From: CAYRTV01 sp964505785
GTDB taxonomy: Bacteria > Acidobacteriota > Aminicenantia > Aminicenantales > Aminicenantaceae
NCBI GenBank assembly: GCA_964505785.1
Contig: CAZDJZ010000009.1
Span: 39,381 to 103,380 of the forward strand
Direction: 5' to 3'
Length of the DNA: 64,000 nucleotides
Each line of letters starts with the position of its first letter. Position 1 is the stretch's first letter. The notes beneath the pieces are model-generated. The model did not search any database and was not told the origin of the DNA. It worked only from the letters and a program-made list of their open reading frames with translations. Made by a program: the position numbers and the translations under genes. Below, piece after piece: positions 43,701 to 52,099 of this stretch.

Positions 43701-46153
43701 GGGATGGTTAAAAAGGCGGATTTGCCGCCGGTCGAGCCGGGTTCGAAACGGACCTCGATGGTCCCGCTCTGTCCCGGCCTCAGGTGGGATCCGGAGACAT
43801 TGTCATTGCGGGTGCTGAATTGACCGGGATTGGATCCGTTCAGGCTAACCGTACCGCAGTTGAGCACCCCGGTCCCATTGCTGGTTACGGTGATTGTGGT
43901 CCAATCGCTGGTATTGCCGACGCCGACCTTATTGAAATTAATCGAATCGGGATCAATATTGATGCCGGAAGCGTTGAATATGGTGATGAATCCGTCGGCA
44001 CCGCCACCCTGAAATGTGTTTTGATAAGCGTTGCGGGTGGGGAAATCGCTGCTGTTGGTAATTCCCGCCGTTACGGTAAAATTAGCATAATTCACCGAAA
44101 GGGACGCATCGATCGCTTTAACATATTCATCCTGAATTCCTGATCCGCTGCCGCCGAGGTAAGTGGAAAACAGCAGGCTGCTGTCTCCGGTTTCCAATGG
44201 ATCGATTTTGGCCACAAATCCATCCGAACCGGTACTTCTTGATCCTTGATAGGCGTCCCGGATGGGGAAGTCAGAACTGTTGGTCTCTCCTCCGACGTGC
44301 AAGTGGCCGTAAAAATCACAGGCTATGGCTTTGCCCCAATCCTGTCCGGTGCCGCCCAAGTAAGTGGAATAAAGCAGGCCGTCCCCGTCATATGTCAATT
44401 TGGTCACAAAAGCGGATGTGTACCCGGAAAGTGAATCCTGATAGGCATTCAGCGTCGGAAAGTTGATGGAATTTGTATATCCCGTGACGCAGGCCCGGTT
44501 GTTGTACAGAGCTACGGATTCACAATATTCATGGCTTCCTCCTCCGATAAAGGTTGAATAATCGGCGCTGGTGCCGAACGTGGACAGCTTGGTCACAAAT
44601 CCGTCCCAGGTGCCGCCGCCGTATGAGGTCTGATACGCCCCGGCTGTTGTGGGAAACCAGTCGCCGCCTTCATACCGCCCTCCGGTAAAGCCGACCACAA
44701 TGGCGCGGTCCATGGCTGCTACTTTTATATCAGTAGCTTCTTCATAATTACTGCCGCCGATAAAAGTGGAATAATAAGGGTAACTTAAATCCGTGCGCTG
44801 GAAACAGAAAACAAAGGCATCCGCGATTCCCTTTATGGTGGTCTGGAATGGAGGGCCGCCGGCGGAATAATTGGGGAAATCTGCGGAACTGGTGGTGCCG
44901 CAGATATAGATGAAAGCGCTGTTGCCGGCTATTGCGTTTGGATAATCGCCGTACGTACCTCCGATGTATGTGCTGTAAACCAGGCTGCTGCCTGCGGCAT
45001 TCAGGCATGTTGCGAATACATCGGCGCTACCCTGGTTACTGCTCTTGTAAGCATCGGCTGAGGTGGGGAAATCGGTTGATTGGGTCTGGCCGGTGACCCA
45101 GGTATAACTGGCGTCGCAATAGAGGCCTTTACCGAGGTCATCCGAAGTTCCGCCTAAAAAAGTGGATACCAAAAGGTTTCCGTTCCCGTCGAACTTGCTG
45201 ACAAAGGCATCCTTGCCGCCGTTGTGGGATGTGTCGTAGCCGAGATAGGCCGGAAAACCGGTGGATTCGGTGGTGCCGGTGACGGCAAATCCGGGCATTA
45301 AATATTGGATATCACTGATATAATCGGCACTTCCGCCTCCCAAATATGTGGAAAAATGAAGGGCCGGATCGATCACCAGCGGAACTGCCGGATTATAGGA
45401 ATCCAATTGGAAGCCGTACGCATTTTTTCCGGTCAGTATAAAATCACCATCTATCGGGATAATGTTATCAGGAGTTGATTGATACAGCCGCGGCTCGGAC
45501 TGCATGAAATCGCCAAAAGCTGTGGCCGCGACGAGCTGCCGCTCCAGAATCGATATGTTGTCAACGCCCTCATAAGATAATTGTATTTGGGACGGGTCAC
45601 CGCCAGGGTTAACAATAAAATCATAACGGATGATATGGTTTTCCGTATACAGGCGCAGATCGATGTTCGGGTAAATATCCCGGTATAGGATTTCCCGGAA
45701 AGTGGGAATCTGTGTGAACCATTGCGCAGGGTCATTCCCTTTCAGATAATTCATCCGGGCCTGGTGGGGCTTGATTCCTCGGATATCCGGAGACTCAAGA
45801 GAGTCCTCGAGGTTCAGACGGATGACCAGGCGTTCCTGTTCACTTGGCTCTTTATTCAGCCTGGATAGAATAGGATCGAACTGATGCGGTTTCTTTTTTT
45901 CGGATTCTTTATCGCGCATCAGATCGAAAACCATGCTGTTTTCGGTGAAGTAGGCAGTCAATCCGGATCCTTTTATATAGTATTTGACTTGAGGGTCTAC
46001 TTGCCCCTGATTTTGAATAAATAAGGGAGGTGTCTTTGTATTTTCTACAGCGGTATCGGCATTCTGTAAAGAATTATTGGGTGAATCCGTTCCAGCTGCC
46101 AACATAATCAAACTCGTACATACAAATACAAGTACTGTTGTTATTTTTTTCAT
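40733..46153 (-). CDS. Giant secreted SBBP-repeat / Fn3-like repeat protein
   Basis: 1,806 residues with a signal peptide (1-20). An N-terminal domain of ~250 residues (FIQNQGQVD...IDPAL) is typical of SBBP proteins. Seven or eight beta-propeller SBBP repeats of ~60 residues follow (YSTYLGG...DFP...DAFVTKL). A choice-of-anchor-D/Hydin-like domain (about 750-840) comes next. Five Fn3-like modules of ~97 residues share VTARGVCWNTTG and YYVRAYATNS. The C-terminus has two similar ~200-residue domains beginning IPEVLWAPASGGG and IPEALWAPASGGG. It probably acts as a surface adhesin or binding scaffold. The five Fn3-like modules lie at 42186-43650 with ~290-bp DNA repeats. It is a single gene. Confidence 0.85.
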   Translation of the reverse strand: MKKITTVLVFVCTSLIMLAAGTDSPNNSLQNADTAVENTKTPPLFIQNQGQVDPQVKYYIKGSGLTAYFTENSMVFDLMRDKESEKKKPHQFDPILSRLNKEPSEQERLVIRLNLEDSLESPDIRGIKPHQARMNYLKGNDPAQWFTQIPTFREILYRDIYPNIDLRLYTENHIIRYDFIVNPGGDPSQIQLSYEGVDNISILERQLVAATAFGDFMQSEPRLYQSTPDNIIPIDGDFILTGKNAYGFQLDSYNPAVPLVIDPALHFSTYLGGGSADYISDIQYLMPGFAVTGTTESTGFPAYLGYDTSHNGGKDAFVSKFDGNGNLLVSTFLGGTSDDLGKGLYCDASYTWVTGQTQSTDFPTSADAYKSSNQGSADVFATCLNAAGSSLVYSTYIGGTYGDYPNAIAGNSAFIYICGTTSSADFPNYSAGGPPFQTTIKGIADAFVFCFQRTDLSYPYYSTFIGGSNYEEATDIKVAAMDRAIVVGFTGGRYEGGDWFPTTAGAYQTSYGGGTWDGFVTKLSTFGTSADYSTFIGGGSHEYCESVALYNNRACVTGYTNSINFPTLNAYQDSLSGYTSAFVTKLTYDGDGLLYSTYLGGTGQDWGKAIACDFYGHLHVGGETNSSDFPIRDAYQGSRSTGSDGFVAKIDPLETGDSSLLFSTYLGGSGSGIQDEYVKAIDASLSVNYANFTVTAGITNSSDFPTRNAYQNTFQGGGADGFITIFNASGINIDPDSINFNKVGVGNTSDWTTITVTSNGTGVLNCGTVSLNGSNPGQFSTRNDNVSGSHLRPGQSGTIEVRFEPGSTGGKSAFLTIPNSTENNDPVHISLSGTGVEKPTVSTAAVSGIQYNTADSGGNVTDSGGAAVTARGVCWNTTGDPTTADSHTTNGTGTGTFTSSLTGLDAGQTYYVRAYATNTAGTAYGNQRSFNTLDPVAPSVNTAPVSSITDESAQSGGEVTDDGGASVTARGVCWNTTGSPTTADSHTTNGTGTGPFVSNLTSLSAGQTYFVRAYATNSVSTAYGNERSFTTNDIATVTTAEVTGITDESAQSGGEVTDNGGASVTARGVCWNTTGNPTTADSHTTDGSGTGIFTSSLTGLSPDMTYFVRAYATNSVGTAYGNERQFNTPELPTVVTYGASSITDTTAESSGEVTLDGGAAVTARGHCWNTTGNPTTADSHTTDGSGTGAFTSSLTSLTPGETYYVRAYATNSVGTAYSNLYQFTTLSVPTVTTLAVSAIQYSTAEPGGNVTDQGGTTVTERGVCWNTTGTPTISDDHMNEGTGPGHFYVDLTGLTPGTTYYIRAYAVNSIGLAYGNEVEFTTLAYDNSPSSYQVIPEVLWAPASGGGTWQTEVHITDITGGSQVQTYFNASTGDRRGPFDLFTGSGPGVSVKTPNLLQTLALLDPGFDYSGKAGAVEFITQDSNHHIHVIARTKNGDYSKTFQGLNDSIHNTADTSRSMMIQNLRSDETYRTTYGGFVIGGDLTVSLDLIGSDGSVLGSSVNIGFTENQFVALDPFAAASASGDNVWMKITPISGSGRVFSYCSTANRATNDPAMHPAVPVSDLDGYNSPSNVLFIPEALWAPASGGGEWTTAVQITDLTGGSDVQVYYSSSSGDVRGPISLFTGAGANTSLRSPNILKTLDMLDPGFDYSGTAGSLAFMTQDSSHHIHVSARTTNQDGSKTFQGLNESIHNTCSLERVMMVQNMVLDGTYRASFGVFNPSGDSVTVEFSVINNDGNTMGTPFQKTISDGQYMAFDPFAEAGIPPRSETFWVKAEAVSGTGEVILYGATANNQSGDPAVHRGVQQK
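42186..43650 (-). repeat. Five ~290-bp tandem repeats inside the SBBP/Fn3 gene
   Basis: Each unit encodes one Fn3-like module. The DNA phrase GTGTGGCTGTCGGC recurs near 42611, 42901, 43193 and 43492 (spacing 290-300 bp), with a diverged fifth unit near 42315. The middle units are nearly identical, which suggests recent duplication or gene conversion. Confidence 0.8.
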
Positions 46154-46279
46154 GCTTATTTTCCTCCATAATAGAAATCATTATTGAAAAAAAACATTTT
46201 GGTTTAGAATGTTCACTATAGAAACATTTTTATATTTACATTAAGGAAAGTCAACGGAAAAATCTTTTTGTGAAAAAAA

Positions 46280-46355
46280 CTAACCTGAATTATTCACGGG
46301 TCGAGATTGGGAATTGCAAAAACATCGCAATTTTTTCATGAATAGTTCAGGCTAA
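46280..46355. repeat. MITE-like element, short copy (76 bp)
   Basis: Complete but internally deleted copy bounded by inverted repeats TAACCTGAATTATTCAC and ATGAATAGTTCAGGCTAA. The inner 40 bp contain AATTGC/GCAATT and TCGAGATTG shared with the 261-bp copy at 63551. Confidence 0.7.
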
Positions 46356-46403
46356 GTAAGGACGGCAAAAAGAGTTGCCCCGGTAAAATTCCAGGGAATT
46401 TCT

Positions 46404-47702
46404 TTATGCCCGCTCTTGATCAGAGCTTTTCCGGTACGAAGCCAAAGCCCCGATCGCCGTCCCAATAAGAGCCGGTATAATCCAGGGAAAGCCGGCATCC
46501 GCCAGCGGGATAAAAGCGATAAGTTCATTGACGAAAGTCACGGGAAGTCCAGCGGTTGTCAGAGCTTCAAATACACTGGTGAGAAGGGCGCCGGCTATGG
46601 CGCCGGTGTATACTGCACGAGGCAGGGCTTTTTTACGGACGATAGTGAACAGGATAAGAATAATGGCAACAGGGTAAACCATCACCAATAAGGGGACAGC
46701 AATCTGTACAATTTTATTGACACCCACGGTGGCAAAAACGCCGCTGAATACGGCGGTTGCGATGCAGAGGGGTTTATATTTCAATTTGTTTTTGGTTATG
46801 GCGCTGAAATAATCCGCCACAGTGGCTGTCAGTCCGGCGGAAGTTGTGAGGCAGGCCAGGGAAACAGCCAACCCCAGAGCTACCTTGCCGGAACTGCCCA
46901 GGATACCGTCCGCGATTCCAATCAGCAAGGATGTCCGCTCAATTCCCTCGGGGAAGAGACTGCGGGACGTGGCGCCCAGGTACATTAATCCTCCATAAAC
47001 AAAACCGAGGCCGAGGGCGGCGATAAGGCCGGCGAACGATGCCATTTTCACCTGGTCTTTGACTTTTTGATAGCCTTTAAAGATCAAGGCGGCGATGATG
47101 ATTTCAGCAAAGACGATCGACGCCATGGCATCCATGGTCTGGTAGCCTTCCTTAAAAGCGGATGTGAAAGGATTGGCCAGGCTGCCCGGCGTGGGGGATG
47201 CGAGGGGAAAGAATATTCCTTTAAAGATGATAGTCACTAAAGTTGCTAAAAGGAATGGAGTCAGGATTTTGGCGATTTTGTCCACTACTTTTGACTGGTT
47301 CAGGGCGAAATACAAGGTGATGGCGAAGAAAACCAAAGCGGACAGTGCCGGAGTGGCCCAGGGAATACTGGGGCGTACCCCCATTTCAAAAGTGGTCGCC
47401 GCGGTCCGGGGGATAGCCAGGAGGGGACCGATGGCTAAAAGAATAACGATACTCAGGCCGCGGGCGAAGCGCGGCCCAACCCGTCCGGCCAGATGCTCAA
47501 CCGTGCCGCCGGCCCGGGCAGCTGCGATGACTCCCATTAAAGGCATGCCGATTCCGGTGATAAGGAATCCCAGCAAGGCTGCCGTCCACACCGACCCGGA
47601 AAGAAATCCCATGTAAGGCGGGAAAATAAGATTGCCTGCTCCGAAAAACATAGCAAAGAGAGCAAAACCGACCACCAGCACGTCTTTTGTTTTTGTATTC
47701 AT
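46404..47702 (-). CDS. Branched-chain amino acid carrier, BrnQ/LIVCS family
   Basis: A Na+- or H+-coupled carrier for leucine, isoleucine and valine in the inner membrane. About 432 residues with 12 predicted helices. The N-terminal GFALFAMFFGAGNLIFPPYMG is the family signature; helix 6-8 motifs (YQTMDAMASIVFAEII, LTTSAGLTATVADYF) agree. The start is taken at 47702, where GAAGGAAAAG precedes the ATG; the frame is open 51 bp further upstream without a better site. It is a single gene, but its role fits a cell that lives on peptides. Confidence 0.92.
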   Translation of the reverse strand: MNTKTKDVLVVGFALFAMFFGAGNLIFPPYMGFLSGSVWTAALLGFLITGIGMPLMGVIAAARAGGTVEHLAGRVGPRFARGLSIVILLAIGPLLAIPRTAATTFEMGVRPSIPWATPALSALVFFAITLYFALNQSKVVDKIAKILTPFLLATLVTIIFKGIFFPLASPTPGSLANPFTSAFKEGYQTMDAMASIVFAEIIIAALIFKGYQKVKDQVKMASFAGLIAALGLGFVYGGLMYLGATSRSLFPEGIERTSLLIGIADGILGSSGKVALGLAVSLACLTTSAGLTATVADYFSAITKNKLKYKPLCIATAVFSGVFATVGVNKIVQIAVPLLVMVYPVAIILILFTIVRKKALPRAVYTGAIAGALLTSVFEALTTAGLPVTFVNELIAFIPLADAGFPWIIPALIGTAIGALASYRKSSDQERA

Positions 47703-47819
47703 ATCTTTTCCTTCTTGAAAAGATTTTATACATAAGCACAGGCTGATTGTCAAAAGGCTCGTTCAAGTTTATTCATAATCATGATAAAATCAAAAGATTA
47801 AAAACGATGAAAATGATCA

Positions 47820-47900
47820 ACATGTCAGCCCCGGAGCGAAGTAAAGGGAACCGTAGACGGCTGCAATGACTCGAGGCGGCTGTGCAGGATGACATGACTG
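47820..47900. repeat. Degenerate hairpin-family repeat
   Basis: CATGTCAGCCCCGGAGCGAAG...CGTAGACGGCTGC...GATGACATG, a decayed member of the CTTAGA-box hairpin family directly upstream of the DUF885 operon. Only a weak match. Confidence 0.35.
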
Positions 47901-47913
47901 AAAGGACACGGAT

Positions 47914-49653
47914 ATGAAAAAATGGATAATCTGGATAATACTGCTTTTTGTTTTGGCCGCTTGTCAAAGTCAGGCGCCGGTGTCGGTTGAAAGCCAGGCC
48001 GAAATCATTGCGGATGAGTATATCGATGGCTGGGTGGATTTTTACCCTTCCCGGGCCTATGCTTCAGGTAATAAGGAGTCGGCTTTTTCTTTTGAGAATC
48101 TCTCTCAGGAGAAGATAGCTTCCTGGGTGGATCTGAACCGTTCAATCCGGAATCGTTTAGAAGATCTGCCTGAAGATTTGCCCTTATCCGACCATATTGA
48201 CAGGGACCTTTTACAGCGGCAAATTAACGGTGAACTCAATCAATGGGTTCAGGATGAAGTGCACAAAAACGCGCCGCATTTTTATTCCGGTCTTATTTCG
48301 CAGGCTTTGACCCATGTTCTGGTGCGGAAGGACTTGGAGGAAGCGGAGAAATGGGACGCCGTCAAAACCAGGCTGAACGGAGTCAGAACACTGTGCAGTC
48401 AGGGAAAGGCTCATCTGGTGGACGGACGTCCGCATAATACGGAGCGCAGCCTGCCGGTCCTGGAGGGGACCGCCCGTTTTTACCGGAACAACCTGCCGGA
48501 GATTATCTCAACCTGGAAGACCGGAGCGGATGAAGCGGAGGTTGCTCAGGTTTGCAAAGACGCCGCGTCCGCTGTGGATGAGTTGGCCGGATATATAAAA
48601 GCCCTGCAGCCGAAACTTACATTGACCGATATTATAGGAGAGGATGAGTATGCCCGCAAACTGCGCACTTTCACCGGATTGGAACTAATGCCGGATAAAT
48701 TGGAAGACATTGCCGAAACGGAAATCCGGACTGTCCGCGAGCTGATGGCGGAGACAGCCCGGATTCATTGGGAAATTACGTATCCGGATCAACCTGGTCC
48801 GGAAGAATTTGATGTGCTTTTAGACCGGGCGCTGGCTGATATGGAAGCAGACCGGGCCGATAATCAGACGGAGTTTCTCCAGGAGTTTAAAAGCCTGATT
48901 GACCAGGCGGAAAATTTTATCCGCGAGAAGGATATCGCAACGCTTCCTGCGCAGCGGACCTTGGTGACACGGTTATCCCCGGAGCATTTTGCCGGCGCCG
49001 CTGTCGGCGGAGTCTATTCCGCCGGACCGTTTAATCCGGAAGCGGATACATTGTTTTATCTGCCGTCTGTTCCGGATGACGCGCCTGCTGATGTCAAAGA
49101 AGGATTTTACCGGTCGTTCAATACTCATTTTAATACCGTTATTGTGCCGCATGAAATTTATCCCGGACATTATATGCAGTTAAAAATTGCTTCCACCCAT
49201 CCGCGTATGGTCCGCTCTCTCTTCGGGGACGGCCTCTATGTGGAAGGCTGGGCGACTCTATGTGAAGTCATTGCCCTCGATGCGGGCTGGCACGGCGATG
49301 TGCCGCTCGACCGGCTGGCCCATTTGCGGAAGCGGCTGGAAAATGCGGTGCGGGCATATGTCAGTTCCAAAGTCCATTGCCGCGGCTGGACTCAGCAGCA
49401 AGTCACTCGTTTTGCTGTGGAAGAAGGCCTGCTGGCGCCCCAGTTCGCTGTAAATCTTTGGAACCGGGTGACGGCGTCCCCCTTGCAATTAACGTCCTAC
49501 TTTTTAGGTTTCCGGCATTTTCAAACATTGCTGGATGAAGAGAAGGAGCGGCTGGGAGATCATTTTTCCATGCGGCGTTTTTCAGATACCATCCTCCAAG
49601 CCGGGGCGGTCCCGCTGGAATTTCTGGATGAATTGCTCAGGGAAGAGTCATGA
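47914..49653 (+). CDS. DUF885 putative metallopeptidase, lipoprotein
   Basis: 579 residues. The lipobox Leu-Ala-Ala-Cys (Cys17) predicts a lipid anchor in the envelope. The zinc-type motif HEIYPGH is at 413-419, followed by EGWATL at ~438, as in typical DUF885 members; similarity to the other three paralogues here is lower, so it is a separate branch. It is the first gene of a tight four-gene operon: its TGA overlaps the ATG of the aldo/keto reductase (ATGA). The weak AAAGGACAC before the ATG suggests modest translation. Confidence 0.88.
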   Translation: MKKWIIWIILLFVLAACQSQAPVSVESQAEIIADEYIDGWVDFYPSRAYASGNKESAFSFENLSQEKIASWVDLNRSIRNRLEDLPEDLPLSDHIDRDLLQRQINGELNQWVQDEVHKNAPHFYSGLISQALTHVLVRKDLEEAEKWDAVKTRLNGVRTLCSQGKAHLVDGRPHNTERSLPVLEGTARFYRNNLPEIISTWKTGADEAEVAQVCKDAASAVDELAGYIKALQPKLTLTDIIGEDEYARKLRTFTGLELMPDKLEDIAETEIRTVRELMAETARIHWEITYPDQPGPEEFDVLLDRALADMEADRADNQTEFLQEFKSLIDQAENFIREKDIATLPAQRTLVTRLSPEHFAGAAVGGVYSAGPFNPEADTLFYLPSVPDDAPADVKEGFYRSFNTHFNTVIVPHEIYPGHYMQLKIASTHPRMVRSLFGDGLYVEGWATLCEVIALDAGWHGDVPLDRLAHLRKRLENAVRAYVSSKVHCRGWTQQQVTRFAVEEGLLAPQFAVNLWNRVTASPLQLTSYFLGFRHFQTLLDEEKERLGDHFSMRRFSDTILQAGAVPLEFLDELLREES

Positions 49654-50699
49654 CCCGGGAAATCATGCTGACAGCTTTGGCACCCGGCTACTCGATTTCC
49701 CGGATTATTAAGGGCGGCTGGCAGCTGGCGGGGGGGCATGGTCCGGTTGACCGGGAGCAGGCTTTTGCGGATATGCGCAAATTCGCCGCTGCCGGGATCA
49801 CGACGTTTGACTGTGCGGATATTTACACCGGAGTTGAAGAGATTATCGGTGATTTTCTCCTCAGGGAAAGAGACGCGCTTTTGTCAGGCTCCCTTCCGAA
49901 AGTGCAGGTGCATACGAAATTTGTTCCGGATTTGGAACAGCTAAAACATATTGACAAGACATATACCGAGAAGATCATCGACCGCTCACTGCTGCGTCTG
50001 AAAGTAGACCGATTGGACCTGGTTCAGATGCACTGGTGGGATTATTCCTTTCCGGGTTATCTGGATGCAGCCGGCTTCCTCGCGGACCTGAGGGAGGCCG
50101 GGAAGATCCGTCATATAGGATTGACCAACTTTGATGCCGGACACATGCAGGAATTGCTGGATGCGGGGATTCCGGTTATTTCCAACCAGGTCCAGTATTC
50201 GGTTTTGGACCGGCGGCCGGAACCGGACCTGATCGCTTTGTGCCGGAAAACAGGAATTAAACTGCTTAGTTATGGAGCTGTTGCCGGCGGTTTTTTGAGC
50301 GAACGCTGGCTGGGGCAAATGCCGCCGAAAACACTGGAGAACCGGTCACTGATTAAATACCGTTTGATCATCGATGAGTTCGGCGGGTTTGCCCTTTTTC
50401 AGGATCTGCTGCGGGCTCTGCAATCAGTTGGAAAACGGCATAATGCCGGCATCGCTGAAACCGCCGTCCGTTATGTTTTGGATAAACCGGAAACGGCTGC
50501 GGTGATTGTGGGTGCCCGGCACAGCCGTCATTTGGCGGATTTGCTGAAGCTTCCTAAGTTTAGGCTGACTGAACAGGACCGGCATGACATCCAAGCTGTA
50601 ACTAACCGGTCATACGGCCCCGCCGGACCGGTTTACGGCTTGGAACGGGACCGGGAGGGGCCGCATGGCCGGATCATGAAATACAACCTCAATCGATAA
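49650..50699 (+). CDS. Aldo/keto reductase
   Basis: A 349-residue NADPH-type TIM-barrel oxidoreductase. Catalytic-site pattern: Asp (FDCADIYTG) and Tyr of the same loop, Lys (VHTKFVPD) and His (VQMHWWDY). The cofactor site near the C-terminus reads VIVGARHSRHL. The substrate is unknown. Unlike the Tat-exported relative at 36616 it has no signal peptide and no Fe-S motif, so it is cytoplasmic. It overlaps the upstream DUF885 gene by 4 bp and is followed 2 bp later by the antiporter gene. Confidence 0.88.
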   Translation: MTREIMLTALAPGYSISRIIKGGWQLAGGHGPVDREQAFADMRKFAAAGITTFDCADIYTGVEEIIGDFLLRERDALLSGSLPKVQVHTKFVPDLEQLKHIDKTYTEKIIDRSLLRLKVDRLDLVQMHWWDYSFPGYLDAAGFLADLREAGKIRHIGLTNFDAGHMQELLDAGIPVISNQVQYSVLDRRPEPDLIALCRKTGIKLLSYGAVAGGFLSERWLGQMPPKTLENRSLIKYRLIIDEFGGFALFQDLLRALQSVGKRHNAGIAETAVRYVLDKPETAAVIVGARHSRHLADLLKLPKFRLTEQDRHDIQAVTNRSYGPAGPVYGLERDREGPHGRIMKYNLNR

Positions 50700-50701
50700 T
50701 C

Positions 50702-52099
50702 ATGGATACCCATATCAAGGACCTCAAGCCGGTATTTTATTGGGGTGGTCCATTCGGAGTTATCATACCTTTTATTGTGTTTGCGGGAGGGGTGATCTTC
50801 GTCTCTCTTTCGGGAGCTCCCAATGAAAAAGGGTTTTGGCCTGTCCTCATTCTCGCTTTGATGATCGGTCTGGTCTTGGCCCGCAACCGCCGGGACTACT
50901 GTGAAACCGTTATTAAGGGCATGTCCCGTCCGATTGTTATGGTCATGATAACAGCCTGGATGCTGGCTTCTATAATCGGAGTTCTGATGAGTGAGACCGG
51001 ATTTATCGAAGCGTTGACCTGGAGCGCCGGCAGAATTCAGGCCGGAGGAGCTCTTTTTGTGCCGGCTGCTTTTTTAATATGCGCCGTGGTGTCGGTTTCG
51101 ACCGGGTCAAGTTTCGGCACTATTCTCATTTGCGGTCCTCTGCTTTATCCTGCGGGGGGATTGCTTGGGGCGAATCCGGCTCTATTGGCGGGCGCCATCA
51201 TCGGCGGCGCCACCTTTGGAGACAGTATCGCACCCATTTCCGATACCACTATCGCCGGTGCTTTGAGTCAGAAAGCGGATATCGGCGGAACGGTCCGCAG
51301 CCGTCTAAAGTATGTTCTTCCTGCCGGGGCCGCGGCCCTGCTCTTATTTACCGCTGCGGCGATTTTTCTGCCTGGAGTGAGTCAAGCGGGTGCAGAGGTT
51401 ATCAGCGGGAGCCCTAGCGGATTGCCCATGATTTTGGTGCCGGTGGTGATTATCGGCTTGCTGTTTGCGGGCCGGCATTTACTCGAGGGACTCTTCGCCG
51501 GTTTGGCCGCCGGAGTGATTTTGGGGCTTGCCCTGGGTCTTTTGGAGCCGGCCAGGCTGTTTTCCCTGGATACGGAGAATTTTACCGCCCAAAGCTTCCT
51601 TATCGATGGAATTGAGCGGGCGGTGGGGATCAGCTTTTTTACCATTCTTTTGATGGGTTTGGTGACGGCGCTGGAGGCCAGCGGGCTCCTCCATCGATTG
51701 GTGGATTATGCCTCGCGGCGGAGCCGTTCGGTCCGATCCGCAGAAACTTGGATTGCAGGTGCGGTGAGCGGAGCGGTGCTGTTGACTTGCCACAGCATTG
51801 TGGCGATATTGACTGTTAGTGAGTTCGCCCGCTTAACCGGAGACAAAATGAAAATTCATCCCTACCGGCGCGCCAACCTGCTGAGTCTTACTGTGTCGAC
51901 ATACCCGTTCATTCTGCCGTATTTTATTCCGGTTATCCTGACGGCGAATACGACATTAGCGGGTGCGGATTACGGGCTGCCTCCGGTTAGTCCCCTGCAG
52001 ACCGGCCTGTATAATTTTTACAGCTGGATGGTTTTGGCTGTAGTCGCGGCTATGCTGATATTTGGATACGGCCGGAAAGCAGAGAAGAGTGAAGAGTGA
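50702..52099 (+). CDS. NhaC-family Na+/H+ antiporter-type membrane protein
   Basis: 465 residues with about 11-12 helices. The family's central motif FGDSIAPISDTT and the charged STGSSFGTI loop are present. NhaC relatives exchange Na+ for H+, malate/lactate or tyrosine/tyramine-type substrates, and annotation alone cannot tell which. Position in an operon with a peptidase and an amidase-like fusion favours an organic substrate exchange, but this is inference. Its end overlaps the next gene by 4 bp (GTGA). Confidence 0.87.
   Translation: MDTHIKDLKPVFYWGGPFGVIIPFIVFAGGVIFVSLSGAPNEKGFWPVLILALMIGLVLARNRRDYCETVIKGMSRPIVMVMITAWMLASIIGVLMSETGFIEALTWSAGRIQAGGALFVPAAFLICAVVSVSTGSSFGTILICGPLLYPAGGLLGANPALLAGAIIGGATFGDSIAPISDTTIAGALSQKADIGGTVRSRLKYVLPAGAAALLLFTAAAIFLPGVSQAGAEVISGSPSGLPMILVPVVIIGLLFAGRHLLEGLFAGLAAGVILGLALGLLEPARLFSLDTENFTAQSFLIDGIERAVGISFFTILLMGLVTALEASGLLHRLVDYASRRSRSVRSAETWIAGAVSGAVLLTCHSIVAILTVSEFARLTGDKMKIHPYRRANLLSLTVSTYPFILPYFIPVILTANTTLAGADYGLPPVSPLQTGLYNFYSWMVLAVVAAMLIFGYGRKAEKSEE

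Noticed and set aside
43133..43711. 192-codon plus-strand open frame with repeated Gly/Ala-rich segments
   Set aside because: Antisense shadow of the Fn3-like tandem repeats; its own repetition is explained by them.
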